IMG/VR virus record: IMGVR_UViG_3300049459_000108 | Span: 1-56,465 of that record | Length of the DNA: 56,465 nt | Origin: a virus | Reading direction: 5' to 3' (one strand) | Shown here: positions 6,539-12,638 of the stretch, one piece after another | Layout of the letters: the number at the start of each line of letters is the position of its first letter | How positions within the stretch are numbered: the stretch's first letter is position 1 | Position numbers and translations under genes: made by a program | The notes under the pieces: model-generated | The model's database searches: none | What the model was told of the DNA's origin: nothing | What the model saw: only the letters and a program-made list of their open reading frames with translations

Positions 6539-7852
6539 ATGACCACGTTTGATCAGATGTCCTACGGCCCTCTGGGTGCGGCTGTGGAGGCCGCCATGCC
6601 CACGAGCGAGGCCGACCCCATCGGCGTGTGGGCTGCAAGCCTCTCCCTGTACTCCGCTGCGATCAGCCGACGTGTCCGGCTCGACAACCGTCGCCCGGTC
6701 GTGGTCTGGACCGTGCTCGCCGGCCGAAGCGCCATCGGGCGCAAGGGCTACGCACTCGGCACCGCAAACGCTGTGCTCGCCAAGTCGATCGGGGGATTCA
6801 TTCACTCCCGTAAGCGCTCTGGGGTGTCGTCCGGCCCTTCCCTGGTTGACATGCTCTCCGGGCTGGAGCTGGACACGATGGGCGCGGACGGAGGCATTGA
6901 CGGCCGCTGCGTACTTCTCGAAGAGGAGTGGGCCTCAGTGCTGAAGGATCAGAAGAAGTGCAGCAAGTTCAGCACGTTCTTCCGAACGGCATGGGATGGG
7001 AAGCCCATATCGAACCGGACGAAGAAGGACGGGCTTCAGAGTGTCGCTCAGCCCCTTCTCGGATTCCACGCCCACATCACTCCGGGTGAGTGGGGCAAGT
7101 ACGTCTCGTCGAGCGAGGCCCTGGGCGGCTCGTATAATCGACTTCTTCCCGTGCTGGTTGAGCGCTCGAAGATGCTCCCGTACGACAATAAGCCCCAGGT
7201 CCCGGATACCCGTCAGATCAGAGAGGCATTTGACTGGGCTGAGGAAGAGGACCGGGTGATGCACTTCAGCGCCGAGGCCGGCGAGCGGTTCGACGAGATC
7301 CGCGCCATCGTCGAAGACCGCATGGCCGAGCTGCCCGAGCTGCTGGCGTCGTACATGGAGCGGTCGGCCGAGCAGGTTCAGCGTGTTGCCGCAGTGCTCA
7401 GCGCCACGGAGATGAAGGAGGAGATCAGCCGTGACGCGGTGGAAGCGGCCTGGAACTTCGTCGCCTACTCCATGGCCAGCGTCGAAAAGCTGGTGAAGGA
7501 CTCTGCCAGCAACAACGACGGGGCCAAGCCTATGAAGACTCCCGAGGACCTGATCAGGGACGTGCTGAAGCGGTACGGGGGAGAGGCGAAGGCTTCTGAC
7601 CTGCTGCGTCCCCTGTGGGGGAAGCTCAACGCGGCGGCCATCAAGGAGACCGTTGAGGGCATGGACGACGTGGAGATGTGGACGGAGAAGACCGGGGGCC
7701 GCGGGGCCCCCAAGATGATGTATCGCCTGATCGAGACAGGCGAGGAGCCCGAGCAGGCAGAGGCGAAGGTGATCGACATCGACCTTCTGAGAGGCAAGGC
7801 CAAGCCCGCTCAGCCTCCGGTCGTCAGCAACATCTTTGAGGGACTTATCTAG
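6539..7852 (+). CDS. DUF3987-type primase/helicase-like protein with C-terminal winged helix
   Basis: 437 residues from ATG 6539. The N-terminal two thirds resemble the DUF3987 family of phage and plasmid replication-associated ATPase-like proteins. There is a degenerate Walker A region (AGRSAIGRKGYAL), an acidic VLLEEEWASVL strand equivalent to Walker B, and the later YNRLLPVLVERSK segment. The C-terminal ~70 residues are a small winged-helix-like domain repeated as the separate gene at 4038. It may act in replication or in repressing host functions. Activity is uncertain because the P-loop lacks the usual GxxxxGK[ST]. The RBS is weak (GAGAAAGCAGAG). Confidence 0.65.
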   Translation: MTTFDQMSYGPLGAAVEAAMPTSEADPIGVWAASLSLYSAAISRRVRLDNRRPVVVWTVLAGRSAIGRKGYALGTANAVLAKSIGGFIHSRKRSGVSSGPSLVDMLSGLELDTMGADGGIDGRCVLLEEEWASVLKDQKKCSKFSTFFRTAWDGKPISNRTKKDGLQSVAQPLLGFHAHITPGEWGKYVSSSEALGGSYNRLLPVLVERSKMLPYDNKPQVPDTRQIREAFDWAEEEDRVMHFSAEAGERFDEIRAIVEDRMAELPELLASYMERSAEQVQRVAAVLSATEMKEEISRDAVEAAWNFVAYSMASVEKLVKDSASNNDGAKPMKTPEDLIRDVLKRYGGEAKASDLLRPLWGKLNAAAIKETVEGMDDVEMWTEKTGGRGAPKMMYRLIETGEEPEQAEAKVIDIDLLRGKAKPAQPPVVSNIFEGLI

Positions 7853-7854
7853 CA

Positions 7855-8103
7855 ATGCAGAACGGAAAGAAAGACGGCACTCTCATCCGACCCTCAAAGC
7901 GGGTCGAGGAGTGGGAGACCGTTGATGACATCGAGACCGCGAAAGAGCGCGTCAAGTATTGGGCGGAGTTCTTCACGGAGAAGGGTTTCGGGAAGCGCTT
8001 CGGTTTCTGGCACGAGGCGAGCCCTACGGGGCACAAGGTACTGCTGATAGACCGCTCGATCCCTGAAGACGACAACCCGAAGAGCAAGGGGAAAAAGAAA
8101 TGA
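7855..8103 (+). CDS. hypothetical basic protein
   Basis: 82 residues from ATG 7855, two bases after the previous stop. It has a helical middle (AKERVKYWAEFFTEKGFGKRF) and a Lys-rich end (PKSKGKKK). Its ATGA overlap with the next gene at 8100 couples the two. No recognised family. Confidence 0.65.
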   Translation: MQNGKKDGTLIRPSKRVEEWETVDDIETAKERVKYWAEFFTEKGFGKRFGFWHEASPTGHKVLLIDRSIPEDDNPKSKGKKK

Positions 8104-9662
8104 CCACGACCATCCGTGTCCCCGGACAGATCCGCCGCCACGTCCTGAAGGCCGGGGAGTCCAACTCCTCCCAGCCCGGTTGGGTGGACCTCTACGCGGC
8201 CTGCCTGGCAGGCGACAGAGAGTTGAAGCGGCAGGGGATGAACACGCTCAACACGATCGAGCTGCACCTGACGAACGCCGCCATCGGGTCGGCCCTCGAC
8301 ATCGCCCGTGACTGGCTCAACGACGACAACGGCAACAACGTCATGGCGGGTAAGTCGATGCTCAAATTCGAACTGGAGTACGAGCCGGACGACCCGCGCG
8401 AGATCCGGCACGAGATCAAGATGCCGAAGAGCATCGCGGGATACTTCGAGCCCAAGTACGGGCAGCCGTCCCCGTACAAGAACGAGTCCGATGTCATCGA
8501 GACCGACATGGATCGCCTGCATTGGGTGAGCAACGGCGCTCACGGCCGGGTCCGTACCGAGACGCTGGGGTTCATCCTGACCAAGATGGACCGGATGAAG
8601 TACCACGACCACTCGGCCGTGGCGCGGGCCGCGAAGAAGTTCGTCGACACCTTCACCGAGCCGTACGAGGCGACTCAGCGGCTCATCACCGGGTACCTCT
8701 CGATGGATGAGGACCAGGCCCCGGACTTCACCGAAGCAATTCACGGCCTCGATGGCGAGCCCGAGGAGCCGAAGCGTCTGGTCGTGATCGCCTGCGGCGG
8801 GAAGAAGTCGGAGAGGCCGGAGAAGATTCCGGCTGAGCAGCGCTACATCGGGAACTACTTCACGGCCTGCCTGTTCGCCGCTGAAGTGATGGACGGCCCC
8901 ACGATGGTGCTCAGTGCTCTGCATGGTCTTATCCCTCTGAGCAAGGAGATCGGGCCGTACGACATCACCTTCGGTGATCGAAGGGCAGTGCGGGAAGACG
9001 TGCTGAAGCAGCAGGCGGAAGAGTTGGGTCTCCTCGATGCCAAGGTGACGATCCTTGGTGGGGAGAAGTACGTGAAGGCGGTTCGGCAGATCTGGCCGGA
9101 CGCGGAAGCGCCGCTGAAGGGCGGCATAGGGCAGCAGCTCAAGCAGCTCGCCGGGATGTACGCGGGCGAGGTCCTGGAGGACGACGAGCGCCAGGAGCAG
9201 GAGCCTGATGAACTCCCGGAGCGGGCCTATCAGACCAAGCTCCAGGAGGTTGGCTACCTCCCTCACCGCAACCAGCCGAAGCCGCGGGTGCTCTGGTTCG
9301 GAGGCAAGGCCGGAAAGGCGAATCCGAAGCCGGGCCGGTGGGTGAAGGCTGAAGTGATCTACACCGGTGAGGGCAAGTACGCCATCAACCGACTCGGCAC
9401 CGATGACGAGCTGATGACGGGCACTCTGCGGTCTCTGATCCACTGGGGACCGCTGGAGGACCCCAACTCCGAGCGGAAGCCCGAGTTCGTGAAGGAATTC
9501 GAGCAATGGGATGAGGAGCCCGAGACCGTTGAAGAGGTGGTGCCGGCGGGCGAGTACGAGGTGCCTGAGAACTGGCTCGAACTGGCTCAGGAGGGCAACA
9601 CGGACGCGGCTAAGGCGTACTGGACGCGCCGCTGCGACGAGTACAGAAGGACCGGTAAGTGA
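8100..9662 (+). CDS. large protein with central DUF6884 / YaaA-like domain
   Basis: 520 residues from ATG 8100. Residues ~226-352 form a recognisable DUF6884-like domain: RLVVIACGGKKS, then a Y.GNYF.AC helix, VLSALHGLIPL, PYDITFG, VTILGGEKYV and a final QQLKQLAGMY. These motifs resemble the YaaA/DUF328 fold. The N-terminal 220 residues hold an alpha/beta region rich in Asp/Glu; the C-terminal 150 residues are charged, with an SH3-like piece (PKPGRWVKAEVIYTGEGKYAI). DUF6884 proteins are common in actinobacteria and their phages and their activity is not established. It is one of the two largest products of the accessory operon and the last large one. Confidence 0.65.
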   Translation: MTTTIRVPGQIRRHVLKAGESNSSQPGWVDLYAACLAGDRELKRQGMNTLNTIELHLTNAAIGSALDIARDWLNDDNGNNVMAGKSMLKFELEYEPDDPREIRHEIKMPKSIAGYFEPKYGQPSPYKNESDVIETDMDRLHWVSNGAHGRVRTETLGFILTKMDRMKYHDHSAVARAAKKFVDTFTEPYEATQRLITGYLSMDEDQAPDFTEAIHGLDGEPEEPKRLVVIACGGKKSERPEKIPAEQRYIGNYFTACLFAAEVMDGPTMVLSALHGLIPLSKEIGPYDITFGDRRAVREDVLKQQAEELGLLDAKVTILGGEKYVKAVRQIWPDAEAPLKGGIGQQLKQLAGMYAGEVLEDDERQEQEPDELPERAYQTKLQEVGYLPHRNQPKPRVLWFGGKAGKANPKPGRWVKAEVIYTGEGKYAINRLGTDDELMTGTLRSLIHWGPLEDPNSERKPEFVKEFEQWDEEPETVEEVVPAGEYEVPENWLELAQEGNTDAAKAYWTRRCDEYRRTGK

Positions 9663-9772
9663 GTCCCAACGAGATGCCCAAACACCAGCCCAACATGCCG
9701 GTTCAGGGCAGGTACACAGAAGTCGCCCGTAAATGGCGCCTTCTCAGCATTAGGGAATGCTGGGATAACTGA
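9659..9772 (+). CDS. tiny hypothetical protein
   Basis: 37 residues from GTG 9659 in a GTGA overlap with the preceding stop, with AGAAGGA at 9644-9650. The product is basic with a C-terminal WRLLSIRECWDN. It is supported only by the overlap and the RBS. The terminator follows immediately. Confidence 0.4.
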   Translation: MSPNEMPKHQPNMPVQGRYTEVARKWRLLSIRECWDN

Positions 9773-9777
9773 AGACA

Positions 9778-9817
9778 GAGAGGGCCCCGGACAGGAGAAG
9801 TGTCCGGGGCCTCTTTC
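9778..9817 (+). terminator. intrinsic terminator
   Basis: A long stem (GGCCCCGGACA with TGTCCGGGGCC, extended by GAG/CTC) with a 7-base loop, followed by TCTTTC, six bases after the previous stop. Confidence 0.8.
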
Positions 9818-9837
9818 ATGAGCCTACAGGAGAAGGA

Positions 9838-10005
9838 ATGACCGACAACGAGTACATCGTGAGTGAGCTGAGTAAGGCTCTGCGCGATGGGAGCGAGACG
9901 ATCAAGCTCAAGGCCATGGGCCTTCACGGGGAGTCCCGTTGGGTGTCGCTCAACCGCGAGGACTTCGGCAAGGTGCTGGGACTCTTCCAGGAGGAGAGCA
10001 AGTGA
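9838..10005 (+). CDS. small hypothetical protein
   Basis: 55 residues from ATG 9838, directly after the RBS AGGAGAAGGA. Helical and acidic, with a WVSLNREDFGKVLGLF core. No family is recognised. Its stop overlaps the GTG at 10002. Confidence 0.6.
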   Translation: MTDNEYIVSELSKALRDGSETIKLKAMGLHGESRWVSLNREDFGKVLGLFQEESK

Positions 10006-10151
10006 CCAGCTGGACCCTGTGGGGCGATGGCCCTGACCCGATGGACGAGGGCCTGACCGAGGAAGAGGCTCGTGAGGCGGTCGATGAGCATGAGGCTTCC
10101 GGTCAGCACGGCGTATACGCCGAGTCTGAGGACGGAGAGGTGATCGAGTGA
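10002..10151 (+). CDS. small acidic hypothetical protein
   Basis: 49 residues from GTG 10002 in a GTGA overlap, with GGAGGAGAGC as RBS. Very acidic (LTEEEAREAVDEHEASG). Unknown role; it could be an anti-restriction-like or regulatory mini-protein, but no motif shows that. Confidence 0.55.
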   Translation: MTSWTLWGDGPDPMDEGLTEEEAREAVDEHEASGQHGVYAESEDGEVIE

Positions 10152-10189
10152 GCTTTTCCTGACTGTCAGACCCGAGAGATACCGTTGGT

Positions 10190-10222
10190 GGCCCGTCCCG
10201 AGAGGGACGGGCCTCACTCTTT
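10190..10222 (+). terminator. intrinsic terminator
   Basis: A perfect 10-bp stem GGCCCGTCCC/GGGACGGGCC with a GAGA tetraloop and a T-rich tail CTCACTCTTT, before the gene at 10232. Confidence 0.75.
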
Positions 10223-10231
10223 AGGAGACCC

Positions 10232-10396
10232 GTGAAGAACTACCGGCTGAAGTGGACCGAGGACGGAAGGAAGCGCACTTCCGTCGTGGCCTACAACAAG
10301 TCGAGCGCCGAACATCGCAAGCTGGAGCTTGAGGGCCAGGGCGTGAAAGACGCGGAGATCATCATTGATGCGCCGATCTTCGGGGGGAAGGTCTGA
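10232..10396 (+). CDS. small hypothetical protein
   Basis: 54 residues from GTG 10232 with TTTAGGAGACCC upstream. It begins with a strand-like NYRLKWTEDGRKRTS, then a helix (AEHRKLELEGQG) and AEIIIDAPIF. The pattern suggests a small alpha/beta domain. Its TGA overlaps the ATG at 10396. Confidence 0.6.
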   Translation: MKNYRLKWTEDGRKRTSVVAYNKSSAEHRKLELEGQGVKDAEIIIDAPIFGGKV

Positions 10397-10692
10397 TGGG
10401 CAACGCAGGGACCGAAATGTGGGTCGCGATAGCCATGGGCGTCTCGGGGCTGAGGTCAGAGGAGTGCGATCTGAGCTTTGAGCGGGCTGAGGATGGAAGC
10501 GTGCTCGGCACGTTCACGTTCGATGCCTCCAAGGAGTGGGAGGCCGCAAGATTGATCATGCATCTGATCGCCGACACCTACGGGCCGGTGACAGCCTCCA
10601 AAGGCAAGGGTGATGTCGCGGTCTACAGCGTGAGGTTCAGCTACCCGCCCCTGCTGGACGACCCGATCAAGAAGGCGGAGGCCAGTAAGTGA
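10396..10692 (+). CDS. hypothetical protein
   Basis: 98 residues from ATG 10396 (TGATG overlap). Mixed alpha/beta, with a FTFDASKEWEAARLIMHL helix. No recognised family. It overlaps the next start (GTGA at 10689). Confidence 0.6.
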   Translation: MGNAGTEMWVAIAMGVSGLRSEECDLSFERAEDGSVLGTFTFDASKEWEAARLIMHLIADTYGPVTASKGKGDVAVYSVRFSYPPLLDDPIKKAEASK

Positions 10693-11006
10693 GCGCGCTG
10701 GAGCTGCGGCAGGTGGATGGCTCTGAGTCGTACGACCTGTACGCGGAGGGCAAGCGCGTTGGCGTTCTTGCTTGGGCGGGTCGTGACGACGATGACCCGG
10801 AGGACTTCCAGCCGGGTTGGTTCGCGGAGCTGTACGGATCGAACATGTGGCAGCGGTCCACGGACTACGACCCGGACATCAAGGTGACCATCGCGGTTGC
10901 TCAGCAGCTCAACGAGGAGTGGGCGGAGCACGAGCGGAAGATGAGACGCATCGACGGCAACAGGCCCCGAACGGTCTCGATACCGTCCGGAGGGCAGCCG
11001 AAGTGA
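10689..11006 (+). CDS. hypothetical protein
   Basis: 105 residues from GTG 10689. The first half looks beta-rich (YDLYAEGKRVGVLAWAG), with an acidic loop DDDDPED; the second half is helical and basic at the end. No family is recognised. It overlaps the HTH gene at 11003. Confidence 0.6.
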   Translation: MSALELRQVDGSESYDLYAEGKRVGVLAWAGRDDDDPEDFQPGWFAELYGSNMWQRSTDYDPDIKVTIAVAQQLNEEWAEHERKMRRIDGNRPRTVSIPSGGQPK

Positions 11007-11143
11007 AGCCGAGCATTGAGGGCCTGCGTCACCTGCGTAGGCAGGGATGGACGTACAAGCGCATCGCCGAGGAGTATGGCCTGTCCGAGGGCGAGGTCTA
11101 CATGATGCTCAGCGGCGGCACAGGGGGGAAGCCTCTGCGCTAG
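11003..11143 (+). CDS. small helix-turn-helix protein
   Basis: 46 residues from GTG 11003 (GTGA overlap; GGAGGGCAGCC upstream). Nearly the whole protein is one HTH of the sigma-region-4 or resolvase type (LRRQGWTYKRIAEEYGLSEG). A lone HTH of this size is likely a DNA-binding regulator or partner subunit. It is the last gene of the plus-strand accessory operon and abuts the convergent late operon across the terminator at 11152-11196. Confidence 0.65.
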   Translation: MKPSIEGLRHLRRQGWTYKRIAEEYGLSEGEVYMMLSGGTGGKPLR

Positions 11144-11151
11144 GCCCTGAA

Positions 11152-11196
11152 ACAAAGAAAGGGCCCCTCGGCCGAAGCCGAGGGGCCAATTCCTTA
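11152..11196. terminator. bidirectional terminator between converging operons
   Basis: A perfect 11-bp stem GGCCCCTCGGC/GCCGAGGGGCC with a CGAA loop. On the minus strand it is followed by CCCTTTCTTTG, making it the end of the late operon. On the plus strand it closes the accessory operon. Confidence 0.85.
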
Positions 11197-11250
11197 CTCA
11201 CTCTCTCAACCCAGGTGCACCCCTGCACCTAGTTAGATGGCGGGCTCGTC

Positions 11251-11451
11251 CTACTCGGTCGAGGCCGCGAGTGCCTTGCGGGTCTTGGTGTCCTCGTGCG
11301 TGGCAGCAGCCACACCGACACCGAGGAGACCAGCAGAGGCGGTCACGATGGCTTCCCACGGGACATTGGGCCAGAGGATCAGAAGTGCCGGCACGAGTGC
11401 CGCAAGCACGGAGTAGATGCGGACTCCGTGGGTGGAAACAAACTTGGTCAT
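11251..11451 (-). CDS. holin
   Basis: 66 residues from ATG (11451) with AAGGAGAG upstream. There are two hydrophobic segments at about residues 13-28 and 34-50 (VLAALVPALLILWP; ASAGLLGVGVAAA). They are separated by a short turn, and the tail is charged (HEDTKTRKALAASTE). Size, topology and position directly after the endolysin fit a small two-helix holin that permeabilises the membrane at lysis. It is the last gene of the minus-strand late operon, with the bidirectional terminator after it. Confidence 0.75.
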   Translation of the reverse strand: MTKFVSTHGVRIYSVLAALVPALLILWPNVPWEAIVTASAGLLGVGVAAATHEDTKTRKALAASTE

Positions 11452-11460
11452 GGGCTCTCC

Positions 11461-12285
11461 TTAGCTGAACAGACGCTTCCAAGTGGTCGGACCGGGGTAG
11501 CCGTCGGCGTCCGAACCGGTCCAGTGCTGGGCCTTCTGGAACGCCTGCACCGCCTTGCGGTCTGCCTCACCCCAATGAGGGCCAGGACCAACGCTGTAGA
11601 AGCGGCCGTAGCCCTTCTTCACGAGCTGCTTCCCGAGCTGGGTGACGTAGGCGTTGTTCGCGCCGGCCTTGAAGTACTTGGTGCCAGGGAAGGCGGGAGC
11701 CTCCGCCGCGGGCTTGCTGGGCTTGCCCGAAGTCGCCTTTGCGCCAGCCCACTTGGCCATGGATGCCCGGTCGGCGAACGCGGCGACGTTCGTGTCTACC
11801 GGGGTGCTGGTGTACTGGTGGATGAGCCACTCGCCCCGAATATCCGGCCTACCGGGCTTCCCGTTGTAGCCCGCGATCCACAGACCATCTGCCGCGTAGC
11901 TGGACTGGTCGCGGTTCTTCCAATAGTCGACGTTGCAGTACAAAAGCACCCGCCGGTTCCCGGCCTTGGTCTTGAGGTACTTGAGGAACGCGTCCTTCTC
12001 GGCACTGGAGACCGAAGGGTTCTCCCAGTCGAGGGCGAGGAACTCGTCCTCCTGGGCGCCCGCGTGCGCGAGGAAATAATCGGCCTGAGCCTTCATGTCC
12101 CCGCCGCGAACGAAGTGGTAGTGCCCCACAACCCGGTTGTTGTCACGGGCCCGCTGCACCTGAGCAGCGTGCTTCGGATTCACGTACGACGTGCCTTCAG
12201 TCGCCTTGACGATCACGAAGTCAAAGCCGGTGAGCGAGTAGTCAGATGCCTGATAGTTCGATACGTCGATTCCCTTGATAGTCAT
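11461..12285 (-). CDS. endolysin: GH25 muramidase with C-terminal peptidoglycan-binding domain
   Basis: 274 residues. The catalytic domain (about 1-180) is glycosyl hydrolase family 25: GIDVSNYQ with Asp7, ALDWENP with Asp86 and Glu88, and VDTN with Asp164 are the family's active-site positions. It cleaves the MurNAc-GlcNAc bond of the cell wall. After a Pro/Ala/Lys linker (~187-200), residues ~201-274 form a peptidoglycan-binding-like domain (WGEADRKAVQAFQKAQ; GPTTWKRL). There is no signal peptide, so release depends on the holin. The ATG overlaps the stop of the upstream membrane protein (TAATG). Confidence 0.92.
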   Translation of the reverse strand: MTIKGIDVSNYQASDYSLTGFDFVIVKATEGTSYVNPKHAAQVQRARDNNRVVGHYHFVRGGDMKAQADYFLAHAGAQEDEFLALDWENPSVSSAEKDAFLKYLKTKAGNRRVLLYCNVDYWKNRDQSSYAADGLWIAGYNGKPGRPDIRGEWLIHQYTSTPVDTNVAAFADRASMAKWAGAKATSGKPSKPAAEAPAFPGTKYFKAGANNAYVTQLGKQLVKKGYGRFYSVGPGPHWGEADRKAVQAFQKAQHWTGSDADGYPGPTTWKRLFS

Positions 12286-12569
12286 TAGTCCTCCGTGGGA
12301 TTCGTCGCCAGTCGCATTACCGCGAGGCGGTTAGGGTCAAGAGAAGTAAGAAGTTGGATTAGCCGGGCGTTCTCCTGCTCAATCCGTGTAAGGCGGTTCT
12401 TGATCTCAGTCAGGTCGCCGGCGAGGCGGTCAGCCCGTTCCTTCTGGGCTTCCGCTTCTTCACGCCAGACCTTCGCGGCACTGGTCCTGTGACTTGCGAG
12501 GACAACCACGACAGCCGCAACGAATGCCGCCAAGGTCCCCGAGATAGAGAGGACGTTAGAAAGGGTCAT
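12285..12569 (-). CDS. membrane protein with coiled coil, lysis-cassette partner
   Basis: 94 residues from the ATG at 12569 (RBS CTGGAGTCCC; the upstream in-frame start lacks one). One hydrophobic helix near residues 12-27 (LAAFVAAVVVVLAS) is followed by a long charged heptad-like segment (EEAEAQKERADRLAGDLTEI and beyond). A single N-terminal anchor plus coiled coil, directly before the endolysin, is typical of a second holin, pinholin or lysis regulator. Which of these cannot be decided. Confidence 0.6.
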   Translation of the reverse strand: MTLSNVLSISGTLAAFVAAVVVVLASHRTSAAKVWREEAEAQKERADRLAGDLTEIKNRLTRIEQENARLIQLLTSLDPNRLAVMRLATNPTED

Positions 12570-12590
12570 AGGGACTCCAGGAGGGCAGCA

Positions 12591-12624
12591 CAAAGGCGGC
12601 CCCGGACCGAAGTCCAGGACCGCC
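12591..12624 (-). terminator. minus-strand terminator after the tail spike gene
   Basis: On the minus strand GGCGG...CCGCC forms a 13-bp stem with two small mismatches around a TTCG tetraloop, followed by TTTG. It lies 15 bases after the stop of the tail spike gene and separates it from the lysis genes. Confidence 0.7.
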
Positions 12625-12638
12625 CTTGAAGGTGTTCG

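Noticed and set aside
7845-9506. 553-codon minus-strand open frame
   Set aside because: It is antisense to the DUF6884 protein and is open only because of GC-rich third positions; no RBS, and the product is Leu/Arg/Val-rich with no recognisable domain.
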